DNA from: Limnothrix sp. FACHB-406
GTDB lineage: Bacteria > Cyanobacteriota > Cyanobacteriia > CACIAM-69d
Direction: 5' to 3'
Length of the DNA stretch: 64,000 nt
Assembly (NCBI RefSeq): GCF_014698235.1
Contig: NZ_JACJSP010000020.1
Location: forward strand, 1 to 64,000
The notes under the pieces were generated by a model. It was not told the DNA's origin and ran no database searches. It saw only the letters and a list, made by a program, of their open reading frames with translations. Position numbers and translations under genes: made by a program. Shown here in pieces: positions 44,667 to 52,266 of this stretch (the stretch's first letter is position 1; the number at the start of each line of letters is the position of its first letter).

Positions 44667-45728
44667 GTGCAGGGGCCAAAACGCGATCCGTATCTTTGGG
44701 TGCATTTGGCGGGGTTGGCAGCGCTGCCCCTCTGTGCGGAGTTGTGTTTACTGGGGCTGGCGGCGGGGGATCCTCTGCTGCCGGGTGGCTGGGACTGGCT
44801 GTTGGTGGGGCTGTTGGGAACTGCTCCAATCGTGGCCATGCAGTGGTTACGCCCGTTTTATCCCTTTTCGGTTTTGCTGGTGAGCCTGCGGGCCGATCGC
44901 CTCAACGAAACGCAGCAACGAATTTTGCAACGCTGGGCCGGCTGGGAAACCAAGGCGATCGCGCTGGTTGCGTCCCTTTTGGTGCTTTGGGCTTTGCAAC
45001 GGCTGGATCAACTCTCCCCCTTGGCGGCGGAAATTGCCCCCCTGGATCAACGGGCGATCGGGCTGTTGGTGGTGTGGTTGGGAGCGCTTTTGGGCAGCCT
45101 GCTGCTCACCGTTGCCCTCGTGTCTTTGTGGGTGTTGCTCACTCCGCAGACCGCCTTCAGCGCGATCGAGCCTTTTCCCGTTGGCAACGTTCCCGGCAGC
45201 TTCCTGCGCCTCAGTGTCCGGCTCACCAAAGTCTTACCGGATTTGGAAAATGCCCCAGTGGCCGCGCCCGCCAAGGTTCCTGAACCAGAGTCAGCAACGC
45301 CCCCAGCCCCTCCAGAAACCACCAATGCGCCCCAGGAAGAGGCCGCCGCGATCGCCCCGGAGAATCTCCCGAGTCCTGGTGATCCCGAGCCACTGGATGC
45401 CACTGAGCCAGCGAGCACGACTGAGCCACTGGATCCCCCTGAATTAGTGACGGATTCGGCGGCTGTTGAGGAGAGCGAGTCTCCTGAGGAGAGCGAGTCT
45501 ACGGAATCTGGGCCGATCGCAAGCACTCCTAATGAGCCTGAGTCGATCGAGTCTACGGAACCTGAGCCGATCGAGTCTACGGAACCAGACTCCACCGAAC
45601 CGGAACCCACCGAAGCGACCAGCAATCCCGAAACAGCAAACCAAGCCGCCGATGATGATGATTGGGGCGATATGGTCAGCGATAGTGACAACCACAGCGA
45701 TGGCGGTAATGATGGCGATGGCCACTAG
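44667..45728 (+). CDS. Low-complexity-tail membrane protein
   Basis: 353 residues. The N-terminal 170 residues hold about four membrane helices (LWVHLAGLAALPLCAELCLLGLAAG, WLLVGLLGTAPIVAMQWL, AIALVASLLVLWALQRL, AIGLLVVWLGALLGSLLLTVALVSLWVLL), followed by a conserved VGNVPGSFLRLSVRLTKVLPDLE. The rest is Pro/Glu/Ser/Thr-rich low complexity (repeats like ESTEPEPIESTEP) ending in an acidic tip (ADDDDWGDMVSDSDN). This is the cyanobacterial family known by that name; no function is established. The start is a GTG at 44667 with a strong ribosome site GGGAAGGAGG six bases before it, so the start is well supported although not ATG. Confidence 0.88.
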   Translation: MQGPKRDPYLWVHLAGLAALPLCAELCLLGLAAGDPLLPGGWDWLLVGLLGTAPIVAMQWLRPFYPFSVLLVSLRADRLNETQQRILQRWAGWETKAIALVASLLVLWALQRLDQLSPLAAEIAPLDQRAIGLLVVWLGALLGSLLLTVALVSLWVLLTPQTAFSAIEPFPVGNVPGSFLRLSVRLTKVLPDLENAPVAAPAKVPEPESATPPAPPETTNAPQEEAAAIAPENLPSPGDPEPLDATEPASTTEPLDPPELVTDSAAVEESESPEESESTESGPIASTPNEPESIESTEPEPIESTEPDSTEPEPTEATSNPETANQAADDDDWGDMVSDSDNHSDGGNDGDGH

Positions 45729-45780
45729 GTTCAGAGCATCGGCTTAAACAGTTTGGTTGAACAAAAAGTTGAACAAAAGC

Positions 45781-45815
45781 AAAACCCGACCTAGCGCAAT
45801 GCCAAGTCGGGTTTT
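45781..45815. terminator. Bidirectional terminator between membrane-protein gene and tmRNA
   Basis: AAAACCCGAC (45781-45790) and GTCGGGTTTT (45806-45815) are perfect inverses. The A- and T-runs are part of the stem, so it works from either side: for the membrane protein on the plus strand and for the tmRNA on the minus strand. Confidence 0.85.
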
Positions 45816-45868
45816 GAGCGAGTTAATGCGTTTTTCTGATTAGCAATCAGTGATTAACCGTAACGGAG

Positions 45869-46264
45869 TGGAGCTGGAGGGAGTCGAACCCATCGTCCGC
45901 ACCAAGTAGTTATACCTTGTTCATTCACAGGCTTAGTCTCGTTGACCCTTGAGACAGGGACCGCTACTTAATCCCTAGCGGTAGGATGCCTCGATTAAAG
46001 TCTTTGCTAGCAGGCCAACCGAAGAAGACCGGACAGCGCATCCGTTGGGGTTAAACTCGGTGACCTTAACGGAGTCGGACAGCGAGTGCTCAACCGTCTA
46101 GTTAGAGGTGTTACAAAACTTAGGCAACAGCCACAGTCTTGCGAGCGAAAGGAACGATGTTGTTCGCATCTACTTTTTTGAGCCATTGATTTACGAGAGT
46201 TAGCCCGCTCTCGGCCTGCATCACTCAGTACCTGTTCCCAGCACGTCGAAACCGTGACAGCCCC
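45869..46264 (-). ncRNA. ssrA: Transfer-messenger RNA
   Basis: 396-nt tmRNA on the minus strand. The 5' end reads GGGGCTGTCACGGTTTCGACG and its first seven bases pair with CAGCTCC at the 3' end, with a G-U pair at position 3-70 as required for alanine charging; the TPsiC arm GGGTTCGACTCCCTCC is clear and CCA is not encoded. The tag reading frame (46120-46167, minus) encodes ANNIVPFARKTVAVA then TAA, starting with the resume codon GCG, which matches cyanobacterial tags. It rescues stalled ribosomes with SmpB. A bidirectional terminator lies just downstream. Confidence 0.95.
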
Positions 46265-46541
46265 GTGGTGTTAGCAGTGTTTTCCAGCGCTTTTAGGGTT
46301 GCGATCGCCCCAAGCTAGGTTTGGCAACGGCCATTCCAGGAGGGCAACAGCAGACTAAGTTGAGCTTTCAGGAATCAAGGCATTAATTAGTGCATCCCCA
46401 ATTAATTTGTTCCTCGGTGCTCTTAAGCTGGCTGCTATGGGAGTAGATAACCATCGTTGAATGCTCCTGTATTCTATCGCGATTGGCGGGCGATCGGGCA
46501 AGGGCAATTGGGCGATCGGGGCGAAATTTCCCTACTGGTGG

Positions 46542-46928
46542 CTACGGTTTTACACCCTGGAAAGCTGCCAGCCCAAGCGCGAGCCAACTGACAATGAGAC
46601 CCACACCCCCGATCGGGGTAATGACACCCAAAATTTTGGGCGCGCCGAAACTGAGGGCATAAAGGCTGCCACTGAACAGCACCATCCCCAACAGGGCAGA
46701 CACCCCGGAGATCGGGAGGCTCGGGGCCACGGGTTTGGGCATCGCGCCCATCGCCACCGCAACCATCCCCAACAGCAGCGCATGGATGAGTTGATAGCGG
46801 GCAGCCGTTTCAAAAATCGCCAAGGCGCGATCGCTCAGTTTTTCCGCTAATACATGGCTGCCGAAGGCCCCAGCCGCCACCGCCATTGCTCCTAAAAATC
46901 CAGCCCCGCCTAAAAACCAACGTTCCAT
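46542..46928 (-). CDS. DUF423 family membrane protein
   Basis: 128 residues with four membrane helices. The N-terminus WFLGGAGFLGAMAVAAGAFGSHVLAEKLSDRALAIFETAARYQLIHALLLGMVAVAMG contains the family motif GAFGSH followed by the YQxxHALxL segment, and the third and fourth helices include LLGMVLFSGSLYALS and ITPIGGVGLIVSWLALGLAA. The function of DUF423 proteins is unknown. An in-frame Met 19 codons upstream (46985) is less likely because the residues there (NNSGINKSG) look like chance. It is the nearest gene upstream of the tmRNA region but on the same strand and well separated. Confidence 0.9.
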   Translation of the reverse strand: MERWFLGGAGFLGAMAVAAGAFGSHVLAEKLSDRALAIFETAARYQLIHALLLGMVAVAMGAMPKPVAPSLPISGVSALLGMVLFSGSLYALSFGAPKILGVITPIGGVGLIVSWLALGLAAFQGVKP

Positions 46929-47120
46929 TTGATTCACACCAGATTTATTGATACCAGAATTATTAAAACCAGATTTTCTTGACACCGAATTTTAATGAAT
47001 TCGGCCTTCCCTTAATTCCGAAAGCCATACTCAAGCACAAAGAAATCGGGATGAAAGCCAGCCAGAGGCTCTCGCAATTTAACCAATTCAGATTCAGGGC
47101 CGTGAATTGCTAGGCAGAAC

Positions 47121-48593
47121 CTAGGCAGAAGCGTGATGAATTGCCATGATCTGATCCGCAGCCCGTTGACCCGATCGATAGGCTCCGTGAACCGTGGCCG
47201 CGTGATTGCGAGAGGTGGCTTCCCCGGCAAAAAACAGGCGATCGGCCACGGGTTTGGTCAGTTGACCGCGATCGCTCAAGGTCGCCCCCACTCGCAGGAA
47301 GGAATAGGAACCGCCCGCAAAGGGATCGCGCCCCCAGCGAGTCACCCAAACCGCCGTTGGGTCAGGAATTTTGGGGCCAAACATCCGTCGCAGAGCCTTG
47401 AGGGCACTGGCGGCCTGTTGCCCGTCGCTGAGAGCTTCCAGCTCGTGGCCCTGTTGCGCCGCATTAAACCCCAGCAAAATGGGGCGATCACTGACCCGCT
47501 GGAAATTCACCCACTCATTCCACAGACCCGGCGGATCGGAAACAAACCCGATCCAATCCGGCTCTGAGGGCCAAAAGGAGCGAGGGAATTCTAAATAGAT
47601 TTTGTTCAGAATACCCATTCCCAGTCGATTGATGGCGCTTTGGTGGGTCTCGGGCAGGGCCGGGGCAAAGGTCACTTGACCCGACTGCAACACCCCGATC
47701 GGCAAGGTCACCACGGCCGCGATCCCAACCCATTCGCCGCGATTGGTGGTGATTTTGACTCCCTGTTGATCATGCTCAATTCGGCGCACCACCTGGTTGA
47801 GCTGCAATGTCAAACCACTGGATAAGCGACGGGCGATCGAGTCGTAGCCGGTGGGGAACAGCACATCTGCCCCCTCAAAACCGTCGCCCGCATCCCACTC
47901 ATTGGCCGATAGCTCCGCCATCGATCCGGCATATTCATGCTCGATCGACCCCTTCAGTAATGTCCAAACCGCCCGTTCATCGTCGGCCGTGAGGTTAGCC
48001 CGCTGAACCAAGGCTTGCAAGTCCGCTAGCAGTGGGCGATCGGTGGAACGCTTTTCCCGCAACCGGTTCTGTTGAGCCAACACCTGCTCTAACACCTGCT
48101 CTAGGCGATCGTGCCGGGCATCATCAACTAACCGACCATCCCAGTCATAAAGCCACTGATTTTCGGCATCCGTGGCCACGGTGGGAATTTGCCACTGCTG
48201 AGCCAAGGCGGTGATCGGGTTGCCCTGGATGCCATGGATCCAACTGGCTCCCAAATCCAGCGCCACCCCCTTCAGGGCCGAGGGTCGCAAAGACCACAAA
48301 CGCCCCCCGACCCGATCGCGCCCCTCCAGCACTACCGGATCCCATCCGCGCGATCGCAACTGACGGGCGGCGGCCAACCCGGCAATTCCCGCCCCAATAA
48401 TCAAGACCCGGCGGGACGAGTCCGCCTGCGTTAACCCCGTCATTGGTGAGGATTGTGTTGATGGGGACTGTGTTGATGGGACTTGTTTGGATGACGATTG
48501 TTGAGCATTCAGCCCCCATCCCTGACCACAACTCACCAGACCAGCACCGGCCACACCACCCAGCATTAACCGCAAGAATCGATCGCGCTTCAT
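47121..48593 (-). CDS. FAD-dependent amine oxidase, exported
   Basis: 490 residues with an N-terminal membrane segment (LRLMLGGVAGAGLVSCG, ending in a lipobox-like Cys), a Ser/Gln-rich linker, and the flavin amine oxidase fold. The FAD loop is VLIIGAGIAGLAAARQL, with RDRVGGRLWSL and GASWIHG following. The flavin/substrate region PTAVWVTRWGRDPFAGGSYSF and the final RLFFAGEATSRNHAATVHGAYRSGQRAA are diagnostic. It probably oxidises a primary or polyamine, releasing peroxide, outside the cytoplasm. The ATG at 48593 (MKRDRFLRLML) gives a better signal than the TTG at 48599. Confidence 0.9.
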   Translation of the reverse strand: MKRDRFLRLMLGGVAGAGLVSCGQGWGLNAQQSSSKQVPSTQSPSTQSSPMTGLTQADSSRRVLIIGAGIAGLAAARQLRSRGWDPVVLEGRDRVGGRLWSLRPSALKGVALDLGASWIHGIQGNPITALAQQWQIPTVATDAENQWLYDWDGRLVDDARHDRLEQVLEQVLAQQNRLREKRSTDRPLLADLQALVQRANLTADDERAVWTLLKGSIEHEYAGSMAELSANEWDAGDGFEGADVLFPTGYDSIARRLSSGLTLQLNQVVRRIEHDQQGVKITTNRGEWVGIAAVVTLPIGVLQSGQVTFAPALPETHQSAINRLGMGILNKIYLEFPRSFWPSEPDWIGFVSDPPGLWNEWVNFQRVSDRPILLGFNAAQQGHELEALSDGQQAASALKALRRMFGPKIPDPTAVWVTRWGRDPFAGGSYSFLRVGATLSDRGQLTKPVADRLFFAGEATSRNHAATVHGAYRSGQRAADQIMAIHHASA

Positions 48594-48805
48594 GGCCAAC
48601 GCGCCACCCTTTACCGCTCGTTTTTTCCAGGATAGGCCGCCAACTCCAGGCCTGGATTAGCCCTCTCCCAGTTGACCAGAGGCAATCAACGGCAGCTCCT
48701 AGCCATCTCCATTAATCTTCCTGAATTACCCACTGATTCCCATGATTCGGGCCCGGTAATTGGGTTACCATCGAAGACCCGCGCTTGCATTGGGTCCGCT
48801 CTGCC

Positions 48806-49642
48806 ATGTATCGTCCCAATCCAGAAAAAAAGCCGCTACGTAGAGCGCTGTTACTGCAACGCCAGGTTATGCCGCAAAACAAATGGCACAACCTCAGCAC
48901 GGCCCTGCGCGATCGGATCCAGTCTCTCCCAGAGTGGCAAACGGCACAGGTGATTTTTGCCTATGTGAGCCATCGTTTGGAGCCGGATATTTTGCCCTTG
49001 GCGCAAACGGAGTTGGGACGCAACAAAATTTGGGTGTTGCCCCGTTGCCAAGGGGAATTGCTGATTTGGCATCGCTGGCAACCGGGTGAACCGCTGGAAC
49101 CGGGGGCCTATGGGGTTCAGGAACCCGCTAGCGATGCGCCCGTGGTGGAACCAACGGCGGCGGATTTAGTTTTGGCCCCCTGCGTTGGGGCCGATCGCCT
49201 GGGCTATCGGCTAGGCTACGGGGGAGGGTACTACGATCGACTGTTGGCGGAGGTGCGCTCCAATACCCACACGATCGGCGTATGTTTCGACTTTGCCCTA
49301 TTGGACGCGCTACCCACGGATCCTTGGGATCGGCAATTTGAAGCCTTTTGCACCGAAAGCCAGGTGATTCACCCCCAATCCCACGGCCCCACCCAAATTC
49401 GGATCACGATCAAACTTTTTGCCGTCTATCAAGAAACATTCGGCAAATCAGAGCTAATTTGGGAATTGCCCGCTGGTATCACGGCCGGTGAAGTTTGTGA
49501 TCTGATGATCCAAAAACATCCCAACCTGGAACATTGGCGAAACATGACCCGCTTCGGCATTAACTTTCAGTTTGTGCCCGATAGTACCCTGCTGCGGGAT
49601 GGGGATGAACTGGTTTTAATTCCACCGGTCAGCGGCGGTTAA
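48806..49642 (+). CDS. 5-formyltetrahydrofolate cyclo-ligase fused to MoaD
   Basis: 278 residues with two unrelated domains in one frame. Residues about 5-190 are 5-formyl-THF cyclo-ligase (MTHFS): KPLRRALLLQRQ at the start, then GADRLGYRLGYGGGYYDRLL, the ATP/folate loop, and a closing DPWDRQFEAFCTESQ. Residues about 197-278 are a MoaD sulfur carrier (ITIKLFAVYQETFGKSEL, then DGDELVLIPPVSGG) with the free Gly-Gly C-terminus that is adenylylated by MoeB and thiolated for molybdopterin synthase. No stop, start codon with a ribosome site or frameshift lies between. MoaE is not adjacent. I chose the ATG at 48806, not the TTG at 48785. The join could be tested by mass or RNA evidence. Confidence 0.9.
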   Translation: MYRPNPEKKPLRRALLLQRQVMPQNKWHNLSTALRDRIQSLPEWQTAQVIFAYVSHRLEPDILPLAQTELGRNKIWVLPRCQGELLIWHRWQPGEPLEPGAYGVQEPASDAPVVEPTAADLVLAPCVGADRLGYRLGYGGGYYDRLLAEVRSNTHTIGVCFDFALLDALPTDPWDRQFEAFCTESQVIHPQSHGPTQIRITIKLFAVYQETFGKSELIWELPAGITAGEVCDLMIQKHPNLEHWRNMTRFGINFQFVPDSTLLRDGDELVLIPPVSGG

Positions 49643-49671
49643 TTGTTCCGTTGTGATTTCCAAGTTGGATC

Positions 49672-49702
49672 GCGCCTGACTCAGTCATGCTGGGTCAGGC
49701 GC
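49672..49702. terminator. Bidirectional inverted repeat between convergent genes
   Basis: GCGCCTGAC (49672-49680) and GTCAGGCGC (49694-49702) are perfect inverses in the 106-base gap between the cyclo-ligase/MoaD gene and the convergent MBL-fold gene. There is no T-run, so it is a stable hairpin of terminator position rather than a classical terminator. Confidence 0.6.
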
Positions 49703-49748
49703 AGTATTGATGCGATTAATGCGTCTGAAATCCTTTGTCTGCTTCCAG

Positions 49749-50603
49749 TCAGGGAATTTTGAATTCCATCCCTTCACGAGCCAGGAAAGAATCGGGCGAT
49801 CGCTCCTTCAGTTGCCGTTCCACTTCATCCAGAAAATCATCGCTGTGGTTTGGCTCGTGGTGAAAGACCGCCAGATGCTTTACGCCCGCCACTTCCGCCA
49901 ACTTGACTCCCTCTTGCCAAGTGGAGTGACCCCAACCCACCTTGGACGATCGGGGGTTGTTGTATTCCTCATCGGTGTACATGGCATCGTAAATCAGCAC
50001 GTCTGCCTCACGAGACAGTTGCACCACGTGCTCATCCATTCGATCAGGCAAATGCTCTGTATCCGTGGCATAGACCACCGTTTTTCCGTTCCAGGTAATC
50101 CGGTAGCCCATGGCTCCGTTGGGATGATTGAGCAGCCCCGTCTCAATTTCAATATCCCCATCCACCACAAACTGATCCCCAGCCGTTAGGTCATAAAAAT
50201 CGACCTCCGCCTTGATCTGTCCCACGGGAATTGGGGAATGGGGATTCAGAATTCGATCGCAAAAATGATGTTTCAGCGGCTCGCCCGTATTCGTTTGGCA
50301 CCCATACACCGTCAGCCGATTGCCCGGCGTGAACAGGGGCGCGAAGAACGGCACACCCTGAATGTGATCCCAGTGGTAATGCGTGAAAAACAGAAAAGCA
50401 TCCAGCGTTTCGCCAGGAGCCATTGACTCAGCCAAAGACCGCAGGCCCGTACCGCCATCAAAAATTAAGCGCCGCCCGCCAACACACAACTCCACGCAGG
50501 ACGTGTTGCCGCCATACCGCACAGTGGACTTGCCCGGTGCAGGAATGCTGCCTCGCACGCCCCAGAAACGGACTAGAAAATCGGGTGAAAGCGCAATCTC
50601 CAT
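49749..50603 (-). CDS. Metallo-beta-lactamase-fold hydrolase
   Basis: 284 residues. The zinc site is read as FTHYHWDHIQG (HxHxDH), with a later HPNGAMGYRI, DTEH and FHHEPNHSD supplying the remaining ligands. The N-terminal FWGVRGSIPAPG and YGGNTSC are typical of a cyanobacterial branch of MBL-fold proteins; the substrate could be a phosphodiester or thioester. The frame is open upstream to 50711, but those residues are not conserved and the ATG at 50603 starts at the fold. It converges with the cyclo-ligase/MoaD gene. Confidence 0.88.
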   Translation of the reverse strand: MEIALSPDFLVRFWGVRGSIPAPGKSTVRYGGNTSCVELCVGGRRLIFDGGTGLRSLAESMAPGETLDAFLFFTHYHWDHIQGVPFFAPLFTPGNRLTVYGCQTNTGEPLKHHFCDRILNPHSPIPVGQIKAEVDFYDLTAGDQFVVDGDIEIETGLLNHPNGAMGYRITWNGKTVVYATDTEHLPDRMDEHVVQLSREADVLIYDAMYTDEEYNNPRSSKVGWGHSTWQEGVKLAEVAGVKHLAVFHHEPNHSDDFLDEVERQLKERSPDSFLAREGMEFKIP

Positions 50604-51171
50604 ATTGCCTACATCAAACAAGACCGGAGCAAGCAGATCCGGATTGGACGGGCTAGGTGATCGCAATTCTCTTAGTGAGTGCAGCACCAAGGCACTGACC
50701 CAATCGAGCAACTGAGTATTCTCTAGCCAGGGTTATCGAGCTGCGCGATCGGTTGAAAAGCCTAATCGCTGCGGATCTGAGTTGATCACTAACACTAAGT
50801 TGATCACTGAGCTGATCGTGACTGATCGTGCGGATCGAGGGTTTGCTGAGAATGCTTAACGCAAATTGCCCGATGCTATGAGGCAAACTTATGGCCCCAG
50901 AACACCTCCTGTTGAGCCTAGCATAGACCGCGAGGATGGGCACTAACTACCTAGTTCCATTCCCGATCGCGCTGTTCCGTGCAAATTATCGGGAGCCGGC
51001 CAAAATCTAGCGCATGTTTGCACCAAAGCTCAGATTTTGGCCATCCCACCCTAAACTTCAGCCCAAAATTGGCTCGATCGCCAGCGTCAAAAAATTCCAG
51101 CAACCGAAACAATTGAACCCCAACTTTCTGATCGGGCGCTGGTTCCGGGCTTCTTCTGGCGCTGCAACAGC
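50604..51171. other. Gap between MBL-fold gene and universal stress protein gene
   Basis: About 570 bases with no supported gene. Near 50780-50830 the words GTTGATCACT and CTGATCGTG are each repeated two or three times. An 82-codon plus-strand frame at 51014-51262 runs antisense into the stress-protein gene and is not convincing. Confidence 0.45.
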
Positions 51172-51693
51172 CTACGGATTAGCCACCGGTTTGCTGGAGT
51201 TGGCTTCCTCCGATACTTCCTGGGTCACCAAAACCGCACAGGGACAATGGTGCAGCACATAGTTACTGACACTGCCCATGAATAGCTCACTCAGCGTCGA
51301 TTGACGACGATGCCCCACCACCACCAAATCCGCTTCCCAGGTGTGGGCAAGCTGACAAATGACCTTACCGGGCGAACCATGGTTTTGCGACCACTCGGCA
51401 GGAATTTGGCGTTCTGCGGCCACGTCGGCCAAAACTTTGAGCTGTTGTAGATTTTGGTCAATATAGGATTGCCAAGCCTCGTGATAGCGCTGCAACAAAG
51501 CATCATCAGGCAGAAAAGCCGGCACAAAAAATAAATCGTCGCCGGGGGGCATAGGGGCATTGCCTTCGCCGGGAAACAGCACATGCAGCAACATGACCGA
51601 CGCGCCTAGTTTTTCAGCCAGGTCAATCCCCTGACGAAAAGGAGCATGGTCAACGGAAGGATCTTCAATGGCAATCAAAATTTTGTGATACAT
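51172..51693 (-). CDS. Universal stress protein (UspA family)
   Basis: About 174 residues in one Usp domain. The N-terminus YHKILIAIED and the C-terminal ATP-binding motif VVGHRRQSTLSELFMGSVSNYVLHHCPCAVLV (G-2x-G-9x-G(S/T) pattern, with Arg at the second Gly) are clear. It probably binds ATP as a dimer and has a role in stress survival; the exact role is unknown. The start at 51693 is the first Met in the family register; a longer frame to 51774 has no conserved residues. A long loop between strands 2 and 3 (residues about 47-90) is a typical cyanobacterial variation. Confidence 0.9.
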   Translation of the reverse strand: MYHKILIAIEDPSVDHAPFRQGIDLAEKLGASVMLLHVLFPGEGNAPMPPGDDLFFVPAFLPDDALLQRYHEAWQSYIDQNLQQLKVLADVAAERQIPAEWSQNHGSPGKVICQLAHTWEADLVVVGHRRQSTLSELFMGSVSNYVLHHCPCAVLVTQEVSEEANSSKPVANP

Positions 51694-51959
51694 GGCTAGG
51701 CTCCTTGAGGGCTGGCTGGGATCAAAAAAGCGGGCCGCGTCAGCCAGAGTTAACGAGGGATCGCTGCAAATCAAAACCGGGGCCGTCCCAGAATGATCAG
51801 CGATCGCCGAATTTAGTCATACCAAAAAATAGTTAAGTGCTTGTTAAGTTTCAGGCCGAATTAGAAACCATCTCTAGTGTCTCTGATTCTCAATTCAATG
51901 TCTAGAAGTTGCCATATTTATTGATAATTCCATGAGCAGCAAGTTCCATCATTTTGTAT

Positions 51960-52154
51960 TCAATTAAATTCATCAATAAATTCACTATCTGGGTTATTGT
52001 CTATTTTTTGATTAATGAGATGCATTTTATTTTTTATCTTGGCTATTTTTGAATCCACATTCAAATCCAGATGCGAATCAATATTTTCTGCCAGGATATA
52101 ATTTAAGGGTATAGTCTGGCGAGAATTTTTGACCCCATTGAATTTCTCCTTCAA
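51960..52154 (-). CDS. Small hypothetical protein in an AT-rich pocket
   Basis: A 64-codon frame beginning MKEKFNGVKNSRQTIPLN and rich in Asn, Asp, Ile and Lys, with no Cys, Trp or recognisable motif. It lies in the most AT-rich few hundred bases of this part of the window, in contrast to the flanking GC-rich genes, so it may be a transferred fragment, a decayed gene or a chance frame. There is no clear ribosome site. I give it low confidence. Confidence 0.35.
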   Translation of the reverse strand: MKEKFNGVKNSRQTIPLNYILAENIDSHLDLNVDSKIAKIKNKMHLINQKIDNNPDSEFIDEFN

Positions 52155-52266
52155 GAAAAGCTCGGTCTTTTATGAAGATTGATGGCGATTAGAAGCCTCT
52201 AAAACAGTAGGAATCAGCAAGAATGACGGAAATTCTTGAGCTGTGAAATAGCCGATCGCCCTCGTG

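Noticed and set aside
44482-44883. 133-codon plus-strand frame across the 15-bp array
   Set aside because: It translates the tandem repeat and then runs in the wrong frame over the low-complexity-tail protein, which has the better ribosome site.
51014-51262. 82-codon plus-strand frame near the universal stress protein
   Set aside because: Its 3' half is antisense to the conserved stress-protein gene and it has no family feature.
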